The notes under the pieces are model-generated. The model made no database searches, was not told the origin of the DNA, and saw nothing but the letters and a program-made list of their open reading frames with translations. Made by a program: the position numbers and the translations under genes. From Diabrotica undecimpunctata (Eukaryota > Arthropoda > Insecta > Coleoptera > Chrysomelidae), in assembly GCF_040954645.1 (NCBI RefSeq), contig NC_092803.1:65679427-65743426 (forward strand): a stretch of 64,000 nt of DNA, read 5' to 3'. Of the stretch, positions 47,640 to 58,265 are shown piece after piece. Position 1 is the first letter of the stretch; the number at the start of each line of letters is the position of its first letter.

Positions 47640-48490
47640 TTGTCATTTATAAACAAGGTATTTCACAAGATTGAAGAAAGGAAACAACCCAACACCACAG
47701 GCAATTCAGAAACACTCACAAGGGAGTTAAAGATGACCATATATAAATGGCTTATCAGAAAAAATAGGAAATAAATAAACATCAACAAACAAAATACAAC
47801 AACACTCAAAACGACCAACACAATGAGATATATCCTGTCTAAAACCAAACGCAAAAACACACAAGAAAGATCAAAGAACTGCATCTGTAAAATACCCTTG
47901 AATGCAACAATTTCTATGTGAAACCGCAAGATCACTACGTGTCAGAATAAACGAACATGAAACATACATCAAGAACAGAGACTTCGACAAATCTCAGATA
48001 TACAAATATGCCTGGGATCACGAGCACAGACAACAATGGAACGAAGCATCAATAATCATGAAAGAAACAGACATGAAAAAGAGAAAATTCAAAGAAGGAT
48101 CTTTTATACTAGTTAATGAAGAAAATCGTGCAGCATACCCATCAGCAGAATGCAGCAGGCTTTGGATGCCAATACTAAAAGAAGAAGTCAATAACAAGAA
48201 CATACCAACAATATATACACAAACATTTAATCTAAGTAAACACACATTATACAAACAAATAATACAAAAAACACACAAAACAGTCAGAATTTGGTATTCT
48301 GAGTGTAAAAACACCACCCTCAGATTTTTTTCAACTAAAATCAGAGCAGCCTACACAATCAAGGCTAAGTAAGTTAACCATTAATTTTGAGAAAACATAA
48401 TCTACTAAAAACTTGTTGATTATACATTTTCGCAGAATTTAAAAAAAATCTTTTTTTGAAAACGATTTCCGGAGTGGAAATCGAAACGTC
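47640..48490 (+). mobile_element. Penelope-like element, 3' end
   Basis: An upstream degraded stretch (INKVFHKIEERKQ, KNCICKIPLECNNFY) leads into the GIY-YIG endonuclease frame. About 90 bases after its stop lies the stem-loop GATTTCC-GGAGT-GGAAATC (48464-48482) followed by GAAACGTC. An RT with a C-terminal GIY-YIG endonuclease defines Penelope-like elements; here only the very end of any RT could remain. Variants of the same 3' hairpin at 36470-36510 and 37971-38010 suggest further scattered ends. Confidence 0.6.
47902..48372 (+). pseudogene. GIY-YIG endonuclease domain of a Penelope-like element
   Basis: An open frame of 156 codons. The family pattern is Y-I-G-E-T-x-R-S-L-x-x-R-x-x-E-H. 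Here it is read as F-Y-V-G-E-T-A-R-S-L-R-V-R-I-N-E-H only if a one-base frameshift at about 47900 is allowed; the open frame itself starts QQFLCETARSLRVRINEH. It continues with SQIYKYAWDHEHR, EASIIMKETDMKKRKFKEGSFI and SRLWMPIL, which match the rest of the domain: the conserved H, and the final Glu of the K-x-K-E-x-x-x-I helix. The ATG at 47902 is not a meaningful start. It is likely inactive, given the frameshift through the GIY strand. Confidence 0.65.
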
Positions 48491-48756
48491 CAACGTTAGT
48501 TAAAAATGCAATTTTTAATTCAATAAATCGTGGTTTAATCCCATATAAACAATATTTTTTCAGTTGCAGAACCTTTTTAAACGTAAATAATGTAATATGC
48601 TTTCTGTATTTTTGAATTTTAAATAAGATTTTTAAAATTGAATAAAGTAATTTTATTTTTTATTTATTATTTTTATGGATTTTTTAGATTTTAATAGAAT
48701 TGAAAAAGTTTACATGTTGTATAACGGACTCGCCTCTTGGCGTAAATTAACTATGG

Positions 48757-48791
<35 letters not shown>

Positions 48792-48793
48792 TT
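48757..48793. repeat. (TTTA)n microsatellite
   Basis: About nine TTTA units in a row. Surrounding sequence from 48500 to 49045 shows no gene. Confidence 0.9.
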
Positions 48794-49058
48794 AGTTAAT
48801 AATGTTTTATTTTTTATTGTTTTTAATTTAAAAATGTTTAGAATAAATATACCACGACCAGAAACGAATTGAAGGAAAGTAGTATATCCATTTGAAGACC
48901 TCTATTTTGTGGCACTACTTCAGTGACGCCGCATGCCGTGTCGTAGGGCTACTTCCCGCAAAGTAATGCAACCTCAGATTCGCTTCAAAAAAAATCACAG
49001 ACCATTTTGAGCTAAATTCAGCTAGATACTAATAATCATCCACCTAAATACTTTATTT

Positions 49059-49275
49059 CTGACTATGGCATAGTCAGAAAAGTTTTTGACCGAAGAGGGC
49101 CGATCGGACAACGAAGAAGAGGAAGACCGAGACTTAGGTACCAAGACAACCTAGAAAATGATTTGAAGTCTATCGGAATTAGAGCATGAAGAAGAGTTGC
49201 CAGAGACACGGGCGAATGGAGGATTGTTCTGAAGAAGGCTTTGGCTTATAAAGAGCTGTAACGCCACTGATGATG
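49059..49275 (+). mobile_element. 217-bp LINE end with 13-bp TSD
   Basis: AAATACTTTATTT at 49046-49058 and 49276-49288 flanks a severely 5'-truncated LINE. It encodes only the basic C-terminal tail (KVFDRRGPIGQRRRGRPRLRYQDNL, then VARDTGEWRIVLKKAL) and ends in a CACTGATGATG tail. Its first 19 bases, CTGACTATGGCATAGTCAG, form a perfect 9-bp palindrome around one base. Confidence 0.75.
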
Positions 49276-49581
49276 AAATACTTTATTTTATTCGTGATGG
49301 CAATGACGGTGTTGTACTACGGGTGGTTGGTCTGGGCTGACTAACCAACCTTTCGAGTTTTCAATCAATAGTTTGTTTTTTTCAATTTTGGTATGTTCAA
49401 AAAATTACTTTGCCAAGACTGTTCACGCCGTATAATTTTGGCGTCTATCATACATGCATGTTTCTCGGCCTTGGTTTTTTACTGTGTCCAGATTCAGATT
49501 CTAGTTTTACAATCAATTCTAGTGGAGAGACCGTAAGGTCGTGATCTTCGATCATGATTTTTTATCTACTATCTACTATCT

Positions 49582-50997
49582 ACATAGAGGTTCTAACAAT
49601 GTTGAGTGAAGACAATACGGACGCCTTGGTAGATCTTTTTAATGACATTTATGGGTCCGGTCAAATATCACAGGATTGGCTTCAATCAACCTTTATACCA
49701 ATCCCAAAAAAGCCAAACGCTAATAGTTGCGACCAATTCCGAATGATCAACTTATTGAGCCAGGTCGTTAAACTCTTCTTAAAGATAATTCACACAAGAA
49801 TATACAACAGATGTGAAAGAGACATTAGCCCCACACAGTTTGGTTTCAGACAAGGATTTGGCACAAGAGAAGGACTTTATAGCTGAACTGTCCTACTTCA
49901 GAAATGCAGAGATCAGCAAAAATATGTCTCCCTATGCTTTATAGATTACCAGAAAGCATTCGATTGTGTTAATCATTCAGAATTAGTAAAATTGTTCCAG
50001 GAACGTTCGATAGATGAGAATGACTTTAAAATCATAAATAATCTTTATATGAATCAAGTGGCATCTGTGAGAGTAGGACTGGAATCTACATCATATTTAT
50101 CAATCGAAAAAGGTGTACGACAGGGTTGTGTTCTGTCACCCCTCCTTTTTAATCTTTACTCTGAAACGATTTTCAATAGAGCCTTAAGTGACACTGAAGA
50201 TGGAATCAAAATCAAAGGACAGACTATTAGTAATCTTCGCTATGCTGATAATACAGTCATAATAACTGATAGCCAGGAAGCGCTACACCGACTAATAGAT
50301 AGAATAAACACTGAAGGAGAAGGGCTTGGAGATTAATATAGACAAGACGAAGGTAATGGTGGTAAGCAGAACACGAACTATGCAATTAAATATAAGAGTA
50401 AACAATAAGATATCTCGGTAGTTAGATAACTGAAGATTTAGATCCAGACATAGAGATACGTAGCAGGATTGAGCAAGCCAGAACAGCATTTACTAATATA
50501 AGGACCCTGCTAAGCAACAGCAGCCTTAACTTAACGCTTCGACATAGCTTTGTAAAATGTTACATTTACTCCGTACTGCTATATGGTGTCGAAACCTGGA
50601 CCATAAAGGCCAATGTGATGAACTGATTGGAGGTCTTTGAAATATGGATATTTAAAAGACTACTTAAAATTCCCTGGACAGGTCACACAACAAATGTCGA
50701 AGTATTAAATCGAATGGGCAGAGAACGAGAATTGCTGCCAATAATAAAAAGAAGAAAAACTCCTTTATCTGGGTCATATATTTCGAAATTCCAAGTACCA
50801 ATTCTTAAAGCTTATTCTGGAAGGGAAGATAGAAGGAAAACGGGGCATCGGAAGAAAGAAATACTCATGGCTTAAAAACATAAGGGATTGGACAAACCTC
50901 GATGCCCATGCACTCTTTAGAGCCACACAAGACTGAGAGGAATATATCAGAATTGTCGCCAACATCCACTAATTCTATAGGGCACCATAAGAAGAAG
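49582..50997 (+). mobile_element. 5'-truncated LINE insertion with 11-bp TSD
   Basis: ATCTACTATCT occurs at 49571-49581 (inside a short ATCTACT repeat, so the left edge may be 7 bases earlier) and at 50998-51008. Frames at 49554-49886, 49992-50336 and 50627-50875 give the copy B/E family RT: WLQSTFIPIPKK, TQFGFRQGFGTREG, CFIDYQKAFDCVNH (first Asp), GVRQGCVLSPLLFNLYSE, and NLRYADNTVIITD. The second catalytic Asp of YADD is Asn, so the enzyme would be inactive. Frameshifts lie near 49885, 50325 and 50600. It ends in a GAAGAAGA tail. Confidence 0.8.
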
Positions 50998-51011
50998 ATC
51001 TACTATCTGAT

Positions 51012-51047
51012 CTTGATAAAGCAACTGGAGCAGTTGCTTCCATCAAG
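51012..51047. repeat. Short perfect-core hairpin
   Basis: CTTGAT...AAGCAACTG, a 3-base loop GAG, then CAGTTGCTT...ATCAAG: two stem segments separated by two or three unpaired bases. It follows directly on the LINE insertion's right TSD. Confidence 0.6.
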
Positions 51048-51049
51048 TC

Positions 51050-52855
51050 CTCGTAGACACATCATCTCAGGACCAGCAACTTCACGTGGAGTCATACGTC
51101 GCCATGTTACCAAATCTACTGGTAACTTTAACATCATAATATTTACCACCATATAATGTAAACTAAATTAAAACAAAACAATTTTTAACGGGTTTTTACC
51201 CACATATTTAGTGGCTCAATACATGTATACCCACTGATGATGGAAGTGATATAGCCCGATTGGGTTTTTAAATTATATACCTTTTATAAAGGATTTTTAA
51301 TAAAAACAATATCTGTCACTGAAAGATTCGATTCGTAACGATTGTCAAAATTTAATAAAAGTCATAAATCTCATCCGATTAATAACAATATTGAATTATC
51401 TGTTTAAATTTTTATATTAATTGTCGTTTTAAAATATTTTCATATAACTACAATTATTATTTTGAAACATATTATTTAGTTTACATAATAATGAAATTTA
51501 CTATCAAATGATATTATTTATATTTGATTATTAATATTTGGTCTGAATTTAACAGGTTTGTCATCATAAGTAAACAAAGTATACTTTGTTAATACGTTAA
51601 CAGGTGGCGATAGGAGCAAACATAATAATTTATTGAATTTGTTTAAAATATAAAAAATAAATAAATAATAAAATTACCTTACTTAATTTTAAATATATTA
51701 TTTAAATTTCAAAAATACAGAAAACATAGTAAGAAGCTCAGCGCTAGTCTACAGTGCCGCCTACTGTTCCACTTTTTTTAATAAAACTTGTTATTTTTAA
51801 TATAATATATAATAATATAATATAATTTCATATCAATACATCGTTGGATTTTTCTGATTATGAGTTCGACTATTAGTGACGTAGTAGAGTGTGATAAAAA
51901 GAGTTATTAGTAAAACATATTCATATTTAGACAGTCACAGCGGAAGAGTTCATTTGTGTACCTAACGAGGGGATGGCCGTAGGTATACAAAATGTCAAAA
52001 CTGACCATAATTTTTTATTTTGATTTTTGAAATGTTTCATAATTTTTTATACAGGAAACGTAAAAAAGATCTTACTAACGAATGCGATAAAGCATGTGAA
52101 AACCTTAAAAAAGATACTAAAACAAAAACTGATGCTGAATAGAAATTTGATTAAAAATACAAAATTTCAAATTTCTACGTCTTCTGCCAAGATTTAAATG
52201 CATTTTTTATCAACAGATGGTTAAAACATGCAGCATACTGTAGTCCTTATGAAATTATCCGACTTCATGTACATGTTTTAAATTAAAAGGACCAGTTGAC
52301 CGGGCTATAATTTCCGGTCGAACTGTAACATCGTTTTTTATGTTCTTTTGTTCCAACATATTTAGCGGAATGTTGTGGTCTTTTTCTTTTTTCAAACGGA
52401 ACAACACAATACGTCTTTGCTTTCAAGCTAAAAGACCATAATTTTCGTCAGAAACCGCTGAAAAGCATTAGGAATGCTCGTAATACGATGAAAAGAAAAA
52501 TCATTAAATCTTTGTTAAACATCTATGTGTATATTTCAGGGTTTTACGATTCCTTGAATGTTCCAATTTAGTTTTAAATATGACCCTAGTTTATCAGAAT
52601 TGTGTTTTTTTCGGCTAATTACTTGGTCGTTTTCGTTGGATACAGTAATGGATTAAAAATTAAAAACAATAATTATGCAGTCTAGACAAAGTACGAGTAC
52701 GTTATTATTCATCCTCCTTAAATAACAAAAATATAAAAAATCTAATTTTCTTCTTTTTACTAGGTTGTATCCTTATATCTTTTAAAGTGACGGTGACAGA
52801 ATGTTCTCCGCAATTAATTTTTTATACTAATTTTTCCCTACTAGTTTTTCCAGTA
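51050..52855. other. No gene seen
   Basis: AT-rich. Near 51226-51260 a CTGATGATGG...CCCGATTGGG string resembles element 3' ends, but no boundaries were found. Confidence 0.4.
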
Positions 52856-52859
52856 CTAA

Positions 52860-53074
52860 ATAAAACGACCGTGGACTTGGTTACCCAATCGTACTGCTTT
52901 GTTTACTTTGAAGCAATCTGCTTGCAAATGTCTCAGTATACGTATTCCATCTACCACCGATCTATTTCTTCTAAAACCAATTGGTTTTGTCAAGAAGAAT
53001 TTATGGTGGAACAAAACAGAAGGTGTTTGAGTAAGAAGGACCAATGATAAATTATTAACATACCGAGAATCCAA
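52860..53074 (-). pseudogene. Possible LINE RT finger scrap
   Basis: An open minus-strand stretch reading TKPIGFRRNRSVVDGIRILRHL, similar to the Q-F-G-F-R-x-x-R-S-x-x-D-A-I motif before the first catalytic Asp in LINE RTs. Nothing else of the RT is visible. Tentative. Confidence 0.35.
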
Positions 53075-53283
53075 AATTACACATATGTATTACAACGCCA
53101 AGGATAAGATAGATAAAAGATGTGCAGACCTAAGACTTTTTTCCTCTGTATTTTTAGTTTTTTATCTCTTCGTTTTCGGGCATTACCTCTTCGTAACCAC
53201 CTTCCACTACATCTGTTTCTTCTTGTTCTCGTATCCCGTGAAATTGCTTAATAGTTATTTAACAAACAAGTGTATTAATAAGC

Positions 53284-53353
53284 GCGATTAACAATTGAGA
53301 TATTTTAATGCGTGAGCGAAGCGAGCGCGTTAATGTTCGAGATTGTTAATCGC
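53284..53353. repeat. Hairpin with 12-bp perfect outer stem
   Basis: GCGATTAACAAT and ATTGTTAATCGC form the outer stem. An imperfect inner stem and the loop GCGTGAGCGAAGCGAGCGCG follow. Distinctly GC-rich at the centre against an AT-rich background. Confidence 0.6.
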
Positions 53354-53382
53354 CATTTTAATTCACGAGTTCGTTACAAAAC

Positions 53383-53813
53383 TTTTCCGTCGACCGTACT
53401 TTTCAGAAATAAAGATATCTTAGTTTAAATATTTATTTACTTAACGATAAACAATAATTTTTTTCAGCTGTCATTGACTTTATTCAAAGTTTCTTTAGTG
53501 GTAGTTTTATTATAGTAAACATTAATATTCGAAATGGTACAATTACTGAAATTAAAGGAAGATATTGATAAATGATTATCTGCTGTATAGCATTTTGACA
53601 AATTTATATTTAAGTCTTCTTGGTATATGTTTGGTTGCCTACACTACAGGTCACTGCCAATCACAGAGCGTTTAATTAATTTATGCAAGCAATGTATGTT
53701 GTGTTGCCTATAATGAAATCGTTCATTAATAGAAAATCATTCATTAATAGGGGTCATTAATCAATGATTTTGAGGGTGTTAAAATTGATCATAAATGGAC
53801 GGTCGACGGAAAA
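53383..53813. mobile_element. MITE-like element with 17-bp inverted ends
   Basis: The left end TTTTCCGTCGACCGTAC (53383-53399) and right end GGACGGTCGACGGAAAA (53797-53813) match at 16 of 17 inverted positions and include the palindrome GTCGAC. The 431-bp unit has no coding capacity. I could not define a TSD, so the boundaries are provisional. Confidence 0.5.
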
Positions 53814-54369
53814 ATATCTTTTCTAGTCAATATCTCCAATTAAATTTCCAGCTTTTCTTTTTTAGTTTAATTTCAAGCTTTCGTGAAGTTGTTTTTTAAA
53901 TTTGTTTTCGATATCTTGTAATTTTGCTTATAATAAAGCCTTGTTGCTATCCTACATATTTCTCATCTTAAAGTCTTATACATCTATAGTAGTCCCCAGA
54001 TTTCTGCCTGGAAGTCAGACACTCTAACTCCTGGTCCTTAAGTTTTATATTTTTCTTTATTTTTAGTAGGAGACACGGGTGATGAAGTCAATGCCCGCGT
54101 GCCACGGAGTCAACGACGGAGTCTTAGAAGAGGTACGCGAGGAATTGTTGAAAAAATAAGTAAATAATTAAATTTTTTCATCTAACTAAAAATTCCTCTT
54201 TTATTATACGCCACAGATTCGCGCTGTAAAGCAGCAGCTATAATCTTGTCCAGACAGATTGGTCACCAGAAGCTATGGATGCGATGGATACTAGCCATCG
54301 TTTTGTCGATAATATTGTCGTGTCATATGATATGCTGTTTGAAATATACCGTTTTTAATTTATTTCTTC

Positions 54370-54720
54370 GATATATCGTCTAAAACCATTCGTGAATTTA
54401 ACACTAAGTGGGAGAAACAATTCTTATTCACTCCCAAGTCTTGCTGTTTGATATGTGAAAATTGTGCGGCAGTGCCAAAAAAATTTAATCTGAAGCGTCA
54501 TTACAGGCAAGTTCATGGCGATTTCATCAACAATTATCCTGTCGGCTTACGCCTACGAACTGAATTCACCGCCAAGAAAAAAAGCTTTAGCTGGGAAATA
54601 TTCTTTGTTCCAAAAAAGAAATGATGAAATGGAAAAATTGTTCATTTATTGCAGTATTCGATGGCTATCCAAAAGGCTGACAAGATTTTCTTGTCAGCCT
54701 TTCTGACAGATTCTAACAGA
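54370..54720 (+). pseudogene. BED/C2H2 zinc-finger fragment of a hAT-like transposase
   Basis: Reads EFNTKWEKQFLFT, then CCLICENCAAVPKKFNLKRHYRQVH, a C-x2-C ... H-x4-H finger in the context found in hAT-derived proteins of the ZBED/GTF2IRD2-like group. This is followed after a frameshift near 54515 by a stretch with LAGKYSLFQKRNDEMEKL. No catalytic domain is present downstream. A domesticated gene is unlikely because the frame breaks within 100 codons of the finger. Confidence 0.5.
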
Positions 54721-54929
54721 TTCCTTAAGAAAATTCCAAGTTTCAACGTCCAAATTAACCATATCAACAATAAACATATCTCCCCGTACTACATGTACTA
54801 CTAATAAATCCTAAATTTGTATCTACATAATAAATATTTTTTGTTATTTCACACAAATTTCTCCTATTGAAGTTTGTGTTAGAAAATTTTAGGTGGCATG
54901 AATAACTTCTCATAACCAGATAGTGTATC

Positions 54930-56580
54930 AAGAAAGGTTGGCCACTCCTTTAGTAGAAAAACGATTTGACACATGGAAGCTAAAAGGTTACAAAAAATTT
55001 ATGGAAGAAAAATAAGAACAACCGGAGATTTAAGCGATGCCCTCAAAAGATCGAAAAACGGTAAAGCAGCATGACCTGGAGACATCCCAATTGAGTTGGT
55101 AAAGTACGGACGAAAAATATTACATGAGATGTTTGTTCAACTATTTAACAAATGCTTAAAAGGACAAAATATCCCTGATAATTGGAATGTTGGATACATC
55201 AGCTCAATTTTCAAGAAAGGGGATAAACGCAAATGCTCTAATTGTAGGGGAATAACTGTTATCAGCTCAGTGGGGAGGTTGTACGGTCAAATAATAAAAG
55301 AAAGAATAGAATCAGAATACGAAGACATAGAAGAACAAAATGGATTTCGTGCAGGAAGATCGTGCACTGATGGTATATTCGTTCTGCAGCAGGTAATCGA
55401 AAAACGGAAGGCAAGGAATCTATCTACCCACCTATTGTTTGTAGATTTAGAGAAGGCATACAATACGATACCTTTGAAAAAACTGTTTCAAATATTGACG
55501 AAAGTAGGTCTCAGTAGAGAGTATGTGGATGCTGTCGCAAATATATACAAAACTGCAAGAAGTGTCGTTAAAGAAGGACAAAAGGGCTTAAAAAAGGATG
55601 TTGTCTATCTCCGACCTTATTTAAAATATATATTCAATAATCGCTAGAGCAGTGGAGGAAACAAATATCCGGAATGGAAATAGACATAGGCGGTGGTAAA
55701 TGTCTAACAACTTTATTTTTCGCAAATGGTCAGGTAGTCGTAGCGAATGATGAGGAAGATATGGACTACATGTTTAGAAAACTAAAGAAAGAATATGAAA
55801 AATGGGGCCTCAATATGAATATGTCAAAGACAGAGTATCTTAAAATAGGAGATGACGAAGAAGATCCAGAGCTAGAAATTAGAAACACAAAAACATGCAA
55901 TGAATATAAATATCTCGGAACTATAATACATATCTAAAGAAGGCAATATCTCGGAACTATAATACATATCTAAAGAAGGCACTACCAAAAGAAACATCGA
56001 AAACAGAACGCAGCAGGGAAAAAAAAGCGGTAAACATTCTAAACTCTCTACTATGGTCTAAAAATATTAGACAAGAAATGAAATTGAGAATCTATCGAAC
56101 CTTGGTAAAGCCTATTATGACTTATGGGGCAGAAGTTTGGCAGATCACGAAAAAAGATATAAAAAGAATAGAAGTAGTAGAAACGGATTTTCTAAGGAGA
56201 GCGTGTGGTGTATCCAAAAAAGATCATATCAGGAATAAAGATATTAGAAGAAAGACAAATACTGTATATTCCAGTGTAGACAGAATTGAAATGAGACAAC
56301 TAGTGTGGTATGGTCACGTGAAGCGAATGAATGAAGATAGAGGTACAAAGAAAGCTTTAAATTACATACCACAACAAAGAAGAAGAAGGGGAAGGCCTTC
56401 AGTTGCCTGGGAAGAAAATGTACGGCACATAATGAAAGATAGAGCCATCAAAGAAGACGAGTGGATGGACAGCAAACGATGGCGGTCGAAATGCGAGAAA
56501 CGGCAGAGGCTGTATGAACCTCACTTATATATTATATAATTATTATATTATATAATTTGTATAATTCATCATTAGTACTC
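54930..56580 (+). pseudogene. LINE RT with altered palm box
   Basis: Three frames, 55096-55647, 55674-55937 and 56078-56539, make up a long RT. It begins DALKRSKNGKAA(stop)PGDIPIELVKYG and continues IPDNWNVGYISSIFKKGDK, CRGITVISSVGRLYG, EQNGFRAGRSCTDGIFVLQQ and LLFVDLEKAYNTIP (first Asp). The palm box reads LFFANGQVVVAND, where FADD would be expected, so both catalytic aspartates are gone. A thumb (EYKYLGTII, TLVKPIMTYGAEVW) and basic tail (LVWYGHVKRM, RRRGRPSVAWEENV) follow. A 36-bp tandem duplication (55910-55981) lies in the thumb. It ends near an AT-rich microsatellite. Confidence 0.7.
55910..55981. repeat. 36-bp tandem duplication in the LINE
   Basis: Two adjacent copies of a 36-bp unit beginning with ATATCTCGGAACT. 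The repeat adds 12 codons but carries an in-frame TAA in each copy. Confidence 0.85.
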
Positions 56581-56599
56581 CTTATTCAAACATAATCTG

Positions 56600-56601
<2 letters not shown>

Positions 56602-56672
<71 letters not shown>
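56602..56672. repeat. (TA)n microsatellite
   Basis: A TA dinucleotide run of about 71 bp, ending 6 bases before the LTR retrotransposon. Confidence 0.95.
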
Positions 56673-56678
<6 letters not shown>

Positions 56679-57211
56679 TGTGACGATTAGGGTTTATAGA
56701 AAATAATTTATAAGTTATATACTACATAATATTAGATATTTGGTTGTTTTAAATAAGTTATATACTAGAGAATTTAATAAAAATATATTTATGTGAGGGC
56801 ATTTTTAATAAATTAGCATAATAATTGTAAAAAGTTGTATTTTAATATTGTAAATATATATAAGTGAGCCATGTGCTTAGGCAACCAAAAATACTCTCGG
56901 AGATTGACAGATATTTATACTCTGAAGTGACGTTTAAGAATATTTACAAATATAAAGTGGGCTATAATAATATATTGTTTGAAATGTGTATTTTATTAAA
57001 TTAGAATGTTAAGTTACTAATTTAATTATATATTCTGATCTGAAAAGCCTAAATGTAAACAAAATTATTAATAGAAAAGAATGGAATTCTCTGGATCTCC
57101 GGAGATGGCCATGTTTGCGAAATGGTTTGTTCCAGAAAATTCAGACAAGTAGTTAATAGAACTGAATAGAACATGATATCTTACGAGATGGTTCTAGAAA
57201 TCCAAAAAACA

Positions 57212-57219
57212 TATAAATA
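57212..57219 (+). promoter_or_regulatory. LTR TATA box
   Basis: TATAAATA within the 5' LTR, about 530 bases into it; transcription would start near 57240-57250. It fits a U3/R boundary. Confidence 0.6.
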
Positions 57220-57999
57220 CCCGTGATTTGGATTCAAGATGGCAGTTTTGGCAGTTTTTGGAAGTTTTTAGTCAGAAGTCAGGCCAGTTTATTATGAAAG
57301 TTATTAGACACATTTAGTGAAGTAAATTGTTCAGAATTTTCAAGAAGTCAGTCAGAAAAGTTTAGTAAGAAATATGAAAGATTATTTGGAGTCAGAGAAT
57401 CAGGTACAAATAGTCAAATTGTTTAATATAGTGAGTTAAATGAAGATTAAAAATTATGCATATAATTAATGCACATTTATAATTATACACAAATAATTAT
57501 TGAAGATTATAAAAGTATATTGGAAGAAATTAAATTATATTGTGGTTGGAGATTAGTATAAATCAACTTATAATAATTGGATATTGGTATATTGAAAAGA
57601 AGAATAAATATAAATGCTGTTTGCTGGTTTGGTTGGTGGTGTATAAATGATGGTGAAGAAAACTATATCTTAAATTGGTAGAAGCTGATAATTGGAAAAA
57701 GTAATTTCAAAAAAAAAAAAAAACAAGGATAACTGAAGTACGAAGACATTCAGTGGTGATTAGAATCTATATACTTAGTGGAAAACAGTTCATTTAGGCA
57801 TTCAGTGAAAGAAAGGTACAAAATTTTGTTAATATAATTTAGTTAGTGTCATAACAATTTCAATTTTGAAGATAGTTTGTTTAAATTTTAGATTGTCTAT
57901 AGAATTTAATTAGTTTTATAAGAATATCAGTTTAAAGATAGTTTATTTTAAATTTACATTGACTAGGTTAGATATATATGTGTGTTTCATAATAGTTAT

Positions 58000-58005
58000 A
58001 ATAAA
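58000..58005 (+). terminator. LTR polyadenylation signal
   Basis: AATAAA near the end of the LTR, downstream of the TATA box. The equivalent in the 3' LTR, outside the window, would end the transcript. Confidence 0.5.
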
Positions 58006-58125
58006 GATAATTTAAAAAAGTACTTACAAGCTAATTCTTTGAGAACCGCGATAAAAACCCTATATATTATATTATTAAAAATACTCATTGCTCATCATTC
58101 AAACAAAAAACACATCATAACAATT

Positions 58126-58145
58126 TGGCGCCCAACGTGGGGCTC
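58126..58145 (+). promoter_or_regulatory. Primer binding site, tRNA-Lys(CUU)
   Basis: TGGCGCCCAACGTGGGGCTC lies three bases after the LTR. It is complementary over 20 bases to the 3' end of insect tRNA-Lys(CUU) including its CCA, as I recall that tRNA. It would prime minus-strand DNA synthesis. Confidence 0.85.
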
Positions 58146-58265
58146 TCTATTTAAAAGAATTAGTTTGGGAAGATAAGTGCTCTCATATAATTAAATTAAT
58201 TATCAGTAGAAAGGAAAAATAATAGATTTTATTATTAATTATATTTGAACAAGTAAAGTCTCAAA

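Larger units (their letters stand above)
56679..58122 (+). repeat. 5' LTR
   Basis: Begins TGTGACG and ends ATAACA, giving TGT...ACA termini, about 1444 bp. It contains TATAAATA and AATAAA in the right order. The bases TAT precede both LTR starts, so the true start could be up to three bases earlier. Confidence 0.85.

Noticed and set aside
51224..51265. CTGATGATGG...CCCGATTGGG as a second hammerhead type
   Set aside because: GAAA is replaced by GATT and no stem I or stem II of the right geometry forms.
52787..53047. Plus-strand 86-codon frame
   Set aside because: Opposite strand of a better-supported RT-like reading; no domain.
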